DNA of 64,000 nucleotides from Streptomyces nigrescens (GTDB lineage Bacteria > Actinomycetota > Actinomycetes > Streptomycetales > Streptomycetaceae), in NCBI GenBank assembly GCA_024349765.1, contig AP026073.1, positions 6,076,001 through 6,140,000 of the forward strand, in the 5' to 3' direction. The notes beneath the pieces are model-generated. The model was not told the origin of the DNA. It was given only the letters and a program-made list of their open reading frames with translations, and did no database searches. How positions within the stretch are numbered: position 1 is the stretch's first letter; every line of letters begins with the position of its first letter. Of this stretch, positions 27,864 through 36,921 are shown piece by piece. The translations under genes were made by a program, and so were the position numbers.

Positions 27864-30146
27864 CTACGCCCCCACCAGCGGTCGCTCGCCGTCCCTGGGC
27901 CCGGGCGGCCCCGCCGTATCGGACCGCTCCGGCGCCCCGCCCACCTTCTCCGGCGGCGGTTCGATGCCGATCCGGGGCAGCCACCGCTCCAGCCAGGAGG
28001 GCAGCCACCAGTTCGCGCCGCCCAGCATGTGCATCAGCGCCGGGACCAGCAGCGTACGCAGTACGAACGCGTCCAGGGCGACCGCGGAGGCCAGCCCGAT
28101 GCCGAACATCGCGATGGTGCGGTCGCCGCTCAGGATGAAGGCCGCGAAGACCGCGATCATGATGACCGCCGCCGAGTTGATCACCCGGCTGGTCTCGGCC
28201 AGGCCGACCCGCACCGCCCGGCGGTTGTCCCCGGTCAGCTGCCACTCCTCGTACATCCGCGACACCAGGAACACCTGGTAGTCCATGGACAGCCCGAAGA
28301 GCACCGACACCATGATCACCGGGAGGAACGGTTCGATCGGCCCGGCGCTACCCAGCCCCAGCTGCTCGCTCCCCCAGCCCCACTGGAAGATCGCGACCAC
28401 GACCCCGAACGAGGCGGCGACGGCCGCGACGTTCATCAGCGCCGCCTTGAGCGGCACCGCGAGCGACCGGAAGGCCAGCAGCAACAGCACCGACCCGAGC
28501 CCGATGACCACGCCGACGAACAGCGGCAGCTTGCCGACGATGACCGACGCGAAGTCGTCATAACTCGCGGTGACCCCGCCGACCGCCACCCGCATGGTGG
28601 TGCCGCGCTCGGCCTTCGGCAGGACGTCGGCGCGCAGCCTGGCGACCAGATCGGAAGTCTGCCGGGATTGCGGTGAACTGTCCGGGATGACGGTCAGCAC
28701 CCCGGTGCTACGACCCCCGTCGAATTCCGGCCCACTGACCGTGGCCACCCCGGGGGTGGTCCGCAATTGGCGCGGCAGCTTGTCGAAGGCGATCCGGTCC
28801 TTGGCGCCGTCCAACGTGCCGACCAGCGTCAACGGCCCGTTCGCCCCGGGCCCGAAGCCGCCGCCCCGCCCGTCACCGGGCCCGCCCCGCGCCATCAGGT
28901 CGTACGCCTTACGGGTCGTCGAGGTGGCCGGATCGTTGCCCTGGTCGGAGGTCCCGAGGTGGAGCCCGAACGTGGGCAGCGCGAGGGTGAGCATGACGGC
29001 GGCCGCGAGGACGCCCAGCAGCTTGGGGCGCCGCTCGACGAAGTCGGACCAGCGCGCGGCGATCCCGACCCGCCGCTCCTCCCGCGGCCCGTCCCCGGCG
29101 AGCCTCCGCCGCTCCCGCCGCCCGAGGGCCCGCATTCCGATCAGGCCGAGCAGCGCCGGCAACAGGGTCACGGACGCGGCGACGGTCAGCACGACGGTGA
29201 GCGAAGCCGCCAGCGCCACCCCGTTGAGGAAGCTGAGACGCAGGATGAACATGCCCAGCAACGCGATACACACGGTCGCCCCGGCGAACACGACCGCCCG
29301 CCCGGACACCGCCACCGCCCGCTCGGCGGCCTCTTCGACACCGAGCCCCGCCCTCAGCCCCTTCCGATGCCTGGTCACGATGAACAACGCGTAATCGATC
29401 CCCACCCCGAGCCCGATCAGGCTCCCGAGCATCGGCGCGAAGTCGGCGACGGTCATGGCATGACTGAGCAGCGCGATCCCGGCCGAGGCGGTGCCGACGG
29501 CCGCGACCGCGGTGACGATCGGCAGGAAGGTCGCGGCCAGCGACCCGAACGCGAGGAACAGCACCACGGCCGCCGCCCCCAGCCCGATGACCTCCGGCAA
29601 CTGCGCCCGCGGCGCCTCGGTCACCGCGATCCCGGCCCCACCCAACTCGACCTGCAGCCCGTCCCCACCAGCGGACCGCGCGACCTCGACGACCTTCCGG
29701 ACCTGGGCCGCATCCAGCTCATCGGTCGGCCGCGCGAACTGGAGCGAGGCGTAGGCGGTCCGCCCGTCCTGACTGATCTGCCGCGCGTCGGAGGATCCGT
29801 GCGCTCCCCGGGCGGGCTTGGGGCCGTACGGACCGTGCACCTCGGCAACCCCGGGCAGCCCGTCAACCCTCTCCAGGGTCTGCCGCATGGTCTTCTCCAC
29901 CGCACCGGCCCGCACCGTCCCGTGATCGGTATGCCACACGATGGTGTCGCTGTCCCCGGTCTCCCCCGGAAACGCCTTCTCCATCAGCGCGGTCGCCCGC
30001 CCGGACTCGGTCCCCGGCACCTCGTAGTCAGTGGAGTACGCGGCCCCACTCACCCCCGCGGCCACACCCACGCCCACAAACACGGCAAGCCAAAGAACGA
30101 TCACCACGATGCGGCGTTTGAGACACCACCGAGCCAGAGCGGTCAC
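27864..30146 (-). CDS. MMPL family transporter (RND superfamily)
   Basis: A 760-residue exporter with two repeats, each of one helix, a large outside domain (about residues 35-165 and 380-520) and five to six helices. Signature segments are GLGVGIDYALFIVTRHRKGL in the first half and SVLFGLSMDYQVFLVSRMYE in the second, which carry the proton-relay acidic/tyrosine pair of MmpL proteins. Relatives export lipids or hydrophobic antibiotics in actinobacteria. GTG start at 30146 with GGGAAG upstream. No regulator is adjacent, and cargo is unknown. Confidence 0.92.
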   Translation of the reverse strand: MTALARWCLKRRIVVIVLWLAVFVGVGVAAGVSGAAYSTDYEVPGTESGRATALMEKAFPGETGDSDTIVWHTDHGTVRAGAVEKTMRQTLERVDGLPGVAEVHGPYGPKPARGAHGSSDARQISQDGRTAYASLQFARPTDELDAAQVRKVVEVARSAGGDGLQVELGGAGIAVTEAPRAQLPEVIGLGAAAVVLFLAFGSLAATFLPIVTAVAAVGTASAGIALLSHAMTVADFAPMLGSLIGLGVGIDYALFIVTRHRKGLRAGLGVEEAAERAVAVSGRAVVFAGATVCIALLGMFILRLSFLNGVALAASLTVVLTVAASVTLLPALLGLIGMRALGRRERRRLAGDGPREERRVGIAARWSDFVERRPKLLGVLAAAVMLTLALPTFGLHLGTSDQGNDPATSTTRKAYDLMARGGPGDGRGGGFGPGANGPLTLVGTLDGAKDRIAFDKLPRQLRTTPGVATVSGPEFDGGRSTGVLTVIPDSSPQSRQTSDLVARLRADVLPKAERGTTMRVAVGGVTASYDDFASVIVGKLPLFVGVVIGLGSVLLLLAFRSLAVPLKAALMNVAAVAASFGVVVAIFQWGWGSEQLGLGSAGPIEPFLPVIMVSVLFGLSMDYQVFLVSRMYEEWQLTGDNRRAVRVGLAETSRVINSAAVIMIAVFAAFILSGDRTIAMFGIGLASAVALDAFVLRTLLVPALMHMLGGANWWLPSWLERWLPRIGIEPPPEKVGGAPERSDTAGPPGPRDGERPLVGA

Positions 30147-30446
30147 TATGTTGATCGCTTCCCGGGTTGTGCGTCGAGAACTCCCGGGTACGGGTGGTGC
30201 CGAGCGCTATGAACAGGGACATAGGGCCCCGCGCCTGTTTGGCACGCCGCCGGGGCCCCATCGGAGCAGAGTGACACCCGGAAAAGATCCTTTGACCTTT
30301 TTGTGGGGTTCCCCACAAAGGCGTGGGGTGGGGAACCCATGACCCGTCTGGAGAGAGCCAGGCGGGTCATCACCGATCAGGCCCTCAGCAATGTCACCAG
30401 CGCTTGAACGACCGTGCGCCCTGAGACCTTTCCCGGCACACGCATT
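30147..30446. other. Spacer between the RHS cassette and the MMPL gene
   Basis: No gene is supported. It holds the hairpin group at 30301-30370 and the upstream region of the MMPL gene. Confidence 0.4.
30301..30370 (-). terminator. Stacked hairpins after the RHS cassette
   Basis: Three overlapping inverted repeats occur. TTGTGGGG/CCCCACAA has a 2-base loop (30301-30318). GGGTTCCCCA/TGGGGAACCC (30306-30315 with 30329-30338) competes with it. ATGACCCGTCTGG/CCAGGCGGGTCAT (30339-30351 with 30358-30370) has one G-T wobble and a 6-base loop. They lie 77 bases after the immunity-gene stop and probably end the cassette transcript. Confidence 0.65.
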
Positions 30447-30656
30447 TCATTGAGGAATGGAGTCAAATACCTCAATTCCTGCATTTTTCATCTCAGTCAC
30501 GACAGCAGCGTACAAATCATTATCCTCGATGAGCAATACCCGCCGACTGGAACGGTTATAGATGACAGGCGCTATCGCTCTAGGCGTCTTGACGAGTACC
30601 CAATCCGCACGTTCCGTGGTCCAAAGGTAGTCGTACGATTTCATATCAGCGCTCAT
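30447..30656 (-). CDS. Putative immunity protein to the RHS toxin
   Basis: A 69-residue protein starting at ATG 30656 (MSADMKSYDYLWTTE), with GGAG nine bases upstream inside the end of the toxin gene; it overlaps the toxin by 11 bases. An in-frame ATG at 30713 would give 88 residues but needs a 68-base overlap. The sequence is mixed alpha/beta with VIYNRSSRRVLLIEDNDLY and no membrane segment. I do not recognise the family. Position directly after a polymorphic toxin, translational coupling and base composition (hand count 43-47% GC over 30421-30540) all fit an immunity gene. Confidence 0.65.
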   Translation of the reverse strand: MSADMKSYDYLWTTERADWVLVKTPRAIAPVIYNRSSRRVLLIEDNDLYAAVVTEMKNAGIEVFDSIPQ

Positions 30657-33600
30657 TTGGCAGATCTCCGTAGAATGGTCCACTTCCGTATGGTATCGCC
30701 TTGCCTCCCCCAACTGGAATCACCTTCGAGATGCGCTGAGGCGAGCCCATGTCTTCGAGAAGCCCCATCAGGGCTTTATCTGCCGTGCTGGGACGCGGCG
30801 TCCCCCCGGGATGCGTGTGATAGATGAACATGCGGTCCGCCTCAAGAGGAATTTGAACGGACGCCTCCACACCCGAGTACAGGTGGTATTGTCCACCTCT
30901 ACCACTTACCCCGGGACCATATTTGTAGGTCACGGCAAACTCAACACCGTGTTTCACGGAAAGATTCTCCATCTCTTGAATTGTCGGGCGCCGAGGGATC
31001 GCGATCCCCTCGCTTCCTGGCAGTCCTTCCCCAGGTCGCCCTCCATACAGAAGACGGTTCATTTCGCACGGTGACAGACCCAGGACATCTGCCCAAGTGT
31101 GCGGATTGTGGACATAGATGGTGGGGTTGGGGCCAGGCGTTAGACCGAGGGGATCCGCTGAGAGGTATCGAGCGTTGACGGCGTCGTATATTCGATGGAA
31201 GTTGTAGTGAAGTCCCGTTTCGACGTCGAAGTACTGGCCTGGGAACCTTAGGGGCATGTAGACCGCAGCATCGCGGTTCCAGGTGGTAGTTCCCCAGAGA
31301 GTGGTGCGAGCGCGCCAGGCGATGGAGCCGCACGTGTCAAAAAGTTCGGCGGGGCTGCCGACCAAGTCGGTGGCAATGACAAAGAAGCGCTGATCTATTT
31401 CCTGTTGAGGCGCGTCTATCAGGGCGATCATTTTACGTTCGGTCTGCGTGAGGGGGGCATGATCGCGGTGGTCCCAGGTAACGGATACAACTTCCTGACC
31501 GTGTGACGTGCGGGTGGTTTGTTCCGTGAGCGTGGGGCCGTCCCAGGTGAAATCTACTTGCTCGACGACTGTGATCGCGTTATTTGCGAGCCGTTGTTTG
31601 GCTATTCGACGTCCGGAGGGATCGTAGAGGTAACGCCACGTCGCGCCTTCCGGAGTGACCACGGATGTGAGGCGGTCTTCGGCATTCCAGGTGTAGCGCC
31701 AGGTGTCCGGCTTACGCGAGACGCGAGTTTTTTGGCGGAGGGTGACGCGACCCAGCTCATCGTGTTCATAACGGATGCGGCCGGCGTGGGTGATGTTGGT
31801 GCCCTCGTAGGTCCTTTCGCCTCGGGCTGAGGGGTTGGGGTGGCGGTCGGGCCAGGTGGCGTGGGTTTGGTTGCCGGCGGCGTCGTAGGCGTAGGTCTCG
31901 GTCCAGTCGGTGGCGTGGACGGCGGTGACGCGGCCGGCGCGGTCGAGGTCGAAGGTGCGGCGGCCGGTGTGGGAGTCGTCGATCGCGGTGAGGTGGCCGT
32001 CGGGGCGGTAGGTGTAGGAGCGGGAGAGGACCTGGTCTATCTCTGCGGCGGCGGTGTGGGGGGCTTGGGCGGTGCCGGTTCCGAGGGTGGTGAGGGACTG
32101 GGAGGTGAGGCGGCCGGTGGGGTCCCAGGTGTGGGAGAGGGTGAGGTTCTCGCCGATGGTGCGGGTGAGTTCTTGGCCGGCGGCGTCGTGGTCGAAGGTG
32201 AGGACGTGGCCGGCGATGTCCATGGCGGTGCGGTTGCCGGCGGCGTCGTAGGTGTAGGTGGTGGTGTGGCCGGTGGGGGTGGTGCGGCTGGTGCGGCGGC
32301 CCAGGGCGTCGTAGGTGAACGTCATGGTGCGGCCGTTGACTGTTTCGGCGGTGATGCGGCCGAGGATGTCGCGGGTGTAGGTGACTGTCGCGTCGGGGTT
32401 GGCGGCCTGGTGGAGGTTGCCGGAGGCGTCGTGGAGGTAGGTCGTCAGCAGACCCGCGGCGTCCTTGTGCGTGATGCGGCCGAGGGTGTCGCGGGTGTAG
32501 GTGGTGACCTCGCCGAGGGCGTTGGTGCGGGTGGTGAGCTGGCCGGCGGGGTCGTGGGTGTAGGTGAGGGTGCGGTCGTCGAAGTCCGTTTCGGAGGCGA
32601 GGCGACCGGCGGGGTCATACGCGTAATTCCAGGTCAGGCCCTGGGGATTGGTGACCTGCGTGAGGCGTAGTTCGGTGTCGTGGAGGAAGTTGTAGCGGAC
32701 GCCGTCGGGGTCGGTGCGGGCCGTGAGGAGGTCGAAGTGGCCGTATTCGAAGTGGGTCGTCTGGCCGATGGCGTCGGTGTGGGAAGTGCGGTTGCCTTCG
32801 CCGTCGTAGGTCCATTCCTCGGTGGCGCCGGTGGGGTCTATCCGGGCCAGCAACTTTCCTTCGACGGACCACAACATGTGGGTGGTTTCGCCCAGCGGGT
32901 CCGTGATGGAGGTGGTGCGGCCGAAGGCGTCGCGGCGGTAGTGGGTCACCGCGCCGAGGGGGTCGGTGACGGAGAGCGGGAGGCCGGCAGCGTTGCAGTA
33001 GAGGTGGGTGGTGTTACCAAGGGCATCGGTAATGGAAGCCACGTGGCCGCGGGCGTCGTGGGTGTAGGTGGTCGTGGCGCCGGTGGGGTCCGTGGACGCT
33101 ATTCGGTTGCCGGTGGCGTCGTAGGTGTGGGTCCAGGTGGCGCCGTCGGGACCGGTGATCGTCAGCGGATTGCCGTTGGCGTCGTACGTGGTGGTGGACG
33201 TGGAGCCGTCGGGGAGGGTGACGGTCACCGGGCGGCCGGCGTCGTCGTAGTCGATGGTGGTGGTGCGGCCCAGGGGGTCGGTGGTGGACAGGATTCGGTG
33301 CCCGGCATCCCGCACCGTCCGGGTGGTGGCGCCCGTCGGGTCGGTGGTGGCGACGATGTGGTGGTGGTCGTTGACCTGGTAGGTGGTGACCTGGCCGAGG
33401 GAGTTGCGGTGGTGGTTGGTGCGCAGGCCGGTTTTCGGGTCGGGGTCGCCCCAGGTGAAGTCGCCGCGGAGGTGGCCTTCGATGCCGCCCTGGGTGATGC
33501 AGCGGTCCTGGTCGTCGTAGACGTAGTGGTAGCTGCTGCTGTTGGTGTCGGTCCAGGAGGTGATGCGGCCGGCGTCGTCGTAGGTGAAGCGGAGGGGGAG

Positions 33601-35454
33601 GTTGGAGGAGTTGGTGACGGTGGTGAGGTTGCCGAGTTCGTCGTAGCCGTAGGTGACCAGGAGTTGGTCGCTGCCGTCGGGGGCGGCGCCGGCCAGGTGG
33701 AGGGCGGTGATGCGGCGCTCCTCCGTGGTGAGGAGGAGGCGGTAGCCGGCGCTGTGGGTGATGGCGAGCGGTGTGCCGTCTTCGGTGTAGTCGAAGGTGT
33801 GGTGGTTGCCGTGGCGGTCGGCGATCTCGTCGAGGACGGCGAGGTGGTCGGTGTAGGTGGTGAAGTAGCGGCGTAGGCCCGTCACCGGGTCGGTCAGGAC
33901 GTAGTCGCCGTCGGGGGTGAGTTCCAGGGGGGCGCCGTCGCCCTCTATCGGGCGGGTGGGGACGCCGACGGCCGGGTGCGGGTAGAGGAGGAAGTTGCCC
34001 TCTTCGCCGATGAGGATGACGCCCTCGGAGTCGATCTCCAGGCGCTGATCGACCGTGGACATCCAGGTCGGGCCGAACCAGCGGCCGGTGCGGTAGGACG
34101 ACTCGAAGGTGCGGGTGAAGGTGAGGGGGAGGCTGCCGGGGAGGGTGATGTCCGTTTGCGGCAGGTGCATGCGGCCGGTGGCCATGTCGATGGGGTCGCT
34201 GCCGAAGATCTTGCAGGCGGCGATCCGGGCCCGGTCGCGAACGGTGATCTTGCCGCCGTTGCGGGCAGCATGCCGCGCCCAGCTCTCGGCGATGTCCTTG
34301 GCACCGGCCCGAGCCGCTCCCTTGGCCAGGCCGCCCCCGCCCTTCCCTCCCAGGATGTTCACCCACATGGAACCCCAAGCGTCGCCCGGATCGCTGCCCC
34401 AGCCCGAGCCCAGCATCCCCTTGGCCGTCTCCACCGGGTGAAGAGGTGCCTGGGCCAGGCCCATGAGGGTCATGGCGGTGTTGTCGGCGAACTGGAAGGG
34501 GTGCGTGACGTTGTACGGGTCCAGCGGATTGATCTTGCGGCCCAGCTTGAGGGTGTCGGCACCGGCCTTCAGGGCACCGCCGGCTATGTGCAGATGCTCG
34601 AGGACGAGCGCCTGGCTGCCGTCCTTGAGGGCAGCGCCCGCGAGTTGGGTGAGGGCGGGCTTCTCGGGCGCGTGCGCCAAGGCGGCCTTGATGGCGTTGC
34701 GGGCGTGTTCGGCGGCCTCGTTGCGCTGGCTGCGGGCCTCCTTGAGCAGGTCCTGGGCGGCCTCGCGGCCCTCGGCTCCCGGGTCGACCTCGACGGTCGG
34801 CTCCTGGGGCATGGGACCGGGGTCCTGGCCCTGCTCGACGGCGGCGTTGTAGGCGTCGGCCTGGGAGTTGTACCTGTCGACCTTCGCCTTGTACGCCTCG
34901 AAGGAACGGCGGGTGGCTTCCTGGGCGTTGTGGTACTTCTCGATCGCCTCGGCGGCCTTGTGCTGGGCCCAGATCACCGTCTCCACGTACGACGTCAGTG
35001 CCTTGGAGGCGTCGTCGCAAGCGTCGGCGGCGTGCATCCACTGCTTGGGATGCATGTCGAAGGCCTCGCGGAAGGCATCGGCCGCCTTGCCGCTCCAGTG
35101 CTGGCCCGAACCCAGCTTGCGCATGCCGTTCGCCACCCGGTCGAACGCGGCGGAGAAGTCCTTGAGGTGGGACGCGGTCTCGGCGATCTTGCCGGGGTCG
35201 CCGTGGATGAGTTCCTTGGGATCCTCGGTGTCGCCGAGCTCGCGTTCGTCGACGTGTGCCCCGAGGGCGCCGGCCACCTTCGCGCCGCCACTACGGACCG
35301 CATGCGCCGCGCCGTCCAGGCCGACCGTCTCCAGCGCGTCACCGGTCAGCTCGGCGCCCTTCTCGACCACCTCCCCCGCCCCGCGCTCAATGGCACCCGT
35401 GATCTTGCTCGCGCCCTCGCCGACCGCGTCGATGGCATCACCGAAGATGCTCAC
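30646..35454 (-). CDS. RHS-repeat polymorphic toxin with T7SS-like N-terminus and JAMM-type C-terminal domain
   Basis: A 1602-residue protein in three parts. Residues 1-240 are helical with a WSGKAADAF motif, as in WXG100-related domains of type VII secreted toxins. About 400-1460 is a DUF6531 region (GSDPIDMATGRMHLPQTDI) and many RHS/YD repeats (YDAAGNRT type), ending in the RHS core signature RYLSADPLGLTPGPNPTIYV. The last 138 residues are the tip: EFAVTYKYG and then HTHPGGTPRPSTAD, an exact H-x-H-x7-S-x2-D JAMM zinc-protease motif, suggesting a deubiquitinase-like or isopeptidase toxin. The GTG at 35454 overlaps the upstream stop (GTGA). The last 1.1 kb is clearly less GC-rich than the RHS body (hand counts about 53% against 75%), the usual sign of tip exchange. 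Confidence 0.88.
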   Translation of the reverse strand: MSIFGDAIDAVGEGASKITGAIERGAGEVVEKGAELTGDALETVGLDGAAHAVRSGGAKVAGALGAHVDERELGDTEDPKELIHGDPGKIAETASHLKDFSAAFDRVANGMRKLGSGQHWSGKAADAFREAFDMHPKQWMHAADACDDASKALTSYVETVIWAQHKAAEAIEKYHNAQEATRRSFEAYKAKVDRYNSQADAYNAAVEQGQDPGPMPQEPTVEVDPGAEGREAAQDLLKEARSQRNEAAEHARNAIKAALAHAPEKPALTQLAGAALKDGSQALVLEHLHIAGGALKAGADTLKLGRKINPLDPYNVTHPFQFADNTAMTLMGLAQAPLHPVETAKGMLGSGWGSDPGDAWGSMWVNILGGKGGGGLAKGAARAGAKDIAESWARHAARNGGKITVRDRARIAACKIFGSDPIDMATGRMHLPQTDITLPGSLPLTFTRTFESSYRTGRWFGPTWMSTVDQRLEIDSEGVILIGEEGNFLLYPHPAVGVPTRPIEGDGAPLELTPDGDYVLTDPVTGLRRYFTTYTDHLAVLDEIADRHGNHHTFDYTEDGTPLAITHSAGYRLLLTTEERRITALHLAGAAPDGSDQLLVTYGYDELGNLTTVTNSSNLPLRFTYDDAGRITSWTDTNSSSYHYVYDDQDRCITQGGIEGHLRGDFTWGDPDPKTGLRTNHHRNSLGQVTTYQVNDHHHIVATTDPTGATTRTVRDAGHRILSTTDPLGRTTTIDYDDAGRPVTVTLPDGSTSTTTYDANGNPLTITGPDGATWTHTYDATGNRIASTDPTGATTTYTHDARGHVASITDALGNTTHLYCNAAGLPLSVTDPLGAVTHYRRDAFGRTTSITDPLGETTHMLWSVEGKLLARIDPTGATEEWTYDGEGNRTSHTDAIGQTTHFEYGHFDLLTARTDPDGVRYNFLHDTELRLTQVTNPQGLTWNYAYDPAGRLASETDFDDRTLTYTHDPAGQLTTRTNALGEVTTYTRDTLGRITHKDAAGLLTTYLHDASGNLHQAANPDATVTYTRDILGRITAETVNGRTMTFTYDALGRRTSRTTPTGHTTTYTYDAAGNRTAMDIAGHVLTFDHDAAGQELTRTIGENLTLSHTWDPTGRLTSQSLTTLGTGTAQAPHTAAAEIDQVLSRSYTYRPDGHLTAIDDSHTGRRTFDLDRAGRVTAVHATDWTETYAYDAAGNQTHATWPDRHPNPSARGERTYEGTNITHAGRIRYEHDELGRVTLRQKTRVSRKPDTWRYTWNAEDRLTSVVTPEGATWRYLYDPSGRRIAKQRLANNAITVVEQVDFTWDGPTLTEQTTRTSHGQEVVSVTWDHRDHAPLTQTERKMIALIDAPQQEIDQRFFVIATDLVGSPAELFDTCGSIAWRARTTLWGTTTWNRDAAVYMPLRFPGQYFDVETGLHYNFHRIYDAVNARYLSADPLGLTPGPNPTIYVHNPHTWADVLGLSPCEMNRLLYGGRPGEGLPGSEGIAIPRRPTIQEMENLSVKHGVEFAVTYKYGPGVSGRGGQYHLYSGVEASVQIPLEADRMFIYHTHPGGTPRPSTADKALMGLLEDMGSPQRISKVIPVGGGKAIPYGSGPFYGDLPNER

Positions 35455-36080
35455 TTGCCGTTCCCCCCGTGTCCCTGCTGGCCCTGCGGCTTCTCCGCCT
35501 CGTGGAAGTCCGTCGTGACCTCCACGTCCTCCCCGCCGTACTTGATGCGGTCCGGGACCGACTGCGCGTCCTGAAGCAACCGGTCGCCCGCTTCCAGCAT
35601 CTGTTCGCGCGAGTCCCGCGACGCCTTGGAGTTCGGGTCGAAGTCGGCGTTGGCCACCTGGGAGATCGGGTTGTCCCCGATGACCTTGTCCCAGGACCTC
35701 TTGTGCAGCTGCTCCGCGGTCAGGTTCGGATCGCCCATCGCGGCGTTCACGGTCTGCTTCAGGGCGTCCGAGAAGTACTGCTCCTGCTCGTAGTAAAGAC
35801 CAGCCGTGATACCCAGCTTCTTGGAGAATTCGTTGGCGTCCTGCATCAGGGTGCGTACGCCCCAGCCCCAGCGGTCGCAGAAGGAGTCCAGGACGGCGGC
35901 CAGGCCGTCATCGCCGCATTCCATGTTGTCCAGGGACAATCGGTCGAAACCGCGGCCCAGTTGGGCCTCCACGTCGAAGCCGAGTTCTTTGAGCTCGGCT
36001 GTTGCGGCCCTGATGCCCTTGGTGAGTTGCTCGAATGCCTCGGGCTCCAGCTGATAGCCATCTCCGCTCATCAGGCCCAT
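35451..36080 (-). CDS. Helical protein co-encoded with the RHS toxin, 209 aa
   Basis: The protein is mostly helix, with FEQLTKGIRAATAELKELGF at residues 16-35 and a Gly-Trp segment DRWGWGVRTLMQDANEFSKK in the middle, then a polar Gly/Gln tail. Length and helix pattern resemble ESX/type VII-associated proteins that precede large toxins in Streptomyces, but no family was recognised. ATG at 36080 has GGAG five bases upstream; ATG 36071 is an alternative. It overlaps the SseB-like gene by 10 bases and the toxin by four, so the three are translationally coupled. A role as chaperone or secretion partner is inferred. Confidence 0.75.
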   Translation of the reverse strand: MGLMSGDGYQLEPEAFEQLTKGIRAATAELKELGFDVEAQLGRGFDRLSLDNMECGDDGLAAVLDSFCDRWGWGVRTLMQDANEFSKKLGITAGLYYEQEQYFSDALKQTVNAAMGDPNLTAEQLHKRSWDKVIGDNPISQVANADFDPNSKASRDSREQMLEAGDRLLQDAQSVPDRIKYGGEDVEVTTDFHEAEKPQGQQGHGGNGK

Positions 36081-36529
36081 TTACGCTCCCCCTCGCGCGA
36101 AACGTCCGATATACCGTCAGATATGCCGTCAGGTATGTCGCTATCCGATGTGGCCGGGACATCGATGGCTGCCTGGTCGGGCACGATTCCGGCCACCGGC
36201 GGGAAGAGCGCACCCTGCTCGCTGCCCGCGTCCAGGGCCACCCCCGTAGGGCCCTCGATGGCGGGAATCAGCACGTCAAGGACGCGAGCGCCGGACACGG
36301 TCAGGTACCGCCACTCCGTGCCGGGCTCCGTGCCGCGACCCAGCGCGAAGCGGCACAGCGCCTCCTTGTCGGTGAAGGCGTACAGCCAGCGGATGCCGTC
36401 CAACTCAGTGGAGAGAAGCGTGTCATTGACCGTCGGAATCAAGACATGCGTGCGCCGGAATTCGCCCACGAGCGCGGCCGGATCTGGTTGACCGGCATGA
36501 ATCGCTGCCACCTCATCGATCAAAGACAT
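36071..36529 (-). CDS. SseB-family protein
   Basis: A 152-residue protein whose first 100 residues match the SseB N-terminal fold: EFRRTHVLIPTVNDTLLSTE, GIRWLYAFTDKEALCRFA. The tail is short and acidic with a repeated DIPDGISDGISD pattern. ATG at 36529 lies 42 bases from a good -35/-10 pair and has GGGGAGGGG upstream. SseB-like proteins in actinobacteria often accompany WXG100/type VII genes; here it is the first gene of the toxin cassette. Confidence 0.8.
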   Translation of the reverse strand: MSLIDEVAAIHAGQPDPAALVGEFRRTHVLIPTVNDTLLSTELDGIRWLYAFTDKEALCRFALGRGTEPGTEWRYLTVSGARVLDVLIPAIEGPTGVALDAGSEQGALFPPVAGIVPDQAAIDVPATSDSDIPDGISDGISDVSREGERKWA

Positions 36530-36570
36530 AACGGACCGAGCCCCTCCCCCGATTCCCTGCTCAACTGCCG

Positions 36571-36598
36571 AACATACTTTGGCATACGGCACTGACAA
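36571..36598 (-). promoter_or_regulatory. Promoter of the SseB-RHS cassette
   Basis: On the minus strand TTGTCA (36593-36598) and TATGTT (36571-36576) are separated by 16 bases, a close match to a housekeeping sigma promoter. The start of SseB is 42 bases downstream. Confidence 0.6.
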
Positions 36599-36805
36599 CG
36601 GGGTGTTGGACACGGGGGCGGCAGGGCGAGTGAAAGGCCGGGCCGAGGAAACCGGACCGCGGTTCTTTTCAGCTTCAATTACCTGGCCGTTTGGGCGGGG
36701 AGGGGATTCGACCCGCATAACTGGCGGCCGCCTCGCACTCCACTCCGCCCCCTCCGCGCCGGCTGTGGCTGCGCCGCGCGGGCCCGTTCGTCCGTGCCAC
36801 ACCCC

Positions 36806-36834
36806 TTGACCGGCGCATTGGTCTGAACCATTCT
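36806..36834 (+). promoter_or_regulatory. Chitinase promoter with an internal DasR (dre)-type site
   Basis: TTGACC (36806-36811) and CATTCT (36829-36834) are spaced by 17 bases. Between and overlapping the -10 lies TGGTCTGAACCA (36819-36830), which differs from the DasR element core TGGTCTAGACCA only in the two central bases. DasR represses chitin-utilisation genes in Streptomyces until amino-sugar phosphates accumulate, so this site would give chitin-dependent control. Confidence 0.65.
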
Positions 36835-36921
36835 GGGCGAGGGCCGGGAACGGCCCCTCGTCAGCGGTGGCCACCGTCTCGTGCAGTCCTCGGGTTTCCC
36901 CCTTCGGCACAGGAGACAGGT

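Larger units (their letters stand above)
36530..36921. other. Divergent control region, RHS cassette and chitinase
   Basis: These 392 bases separate the SseB-like gene (minus) and the chitinase (plus). They hold the two promoters described separately; the central part (36600-36720) is comparatively AT-rich and shows no gene. Confidence 0.5.

Noticed and set aside
32680-35574. Long plus-strand frames opposite the RHS gene
   Set aside because: They mirror the RHS repeats; the translations are Val/Gly-rich without any domain.
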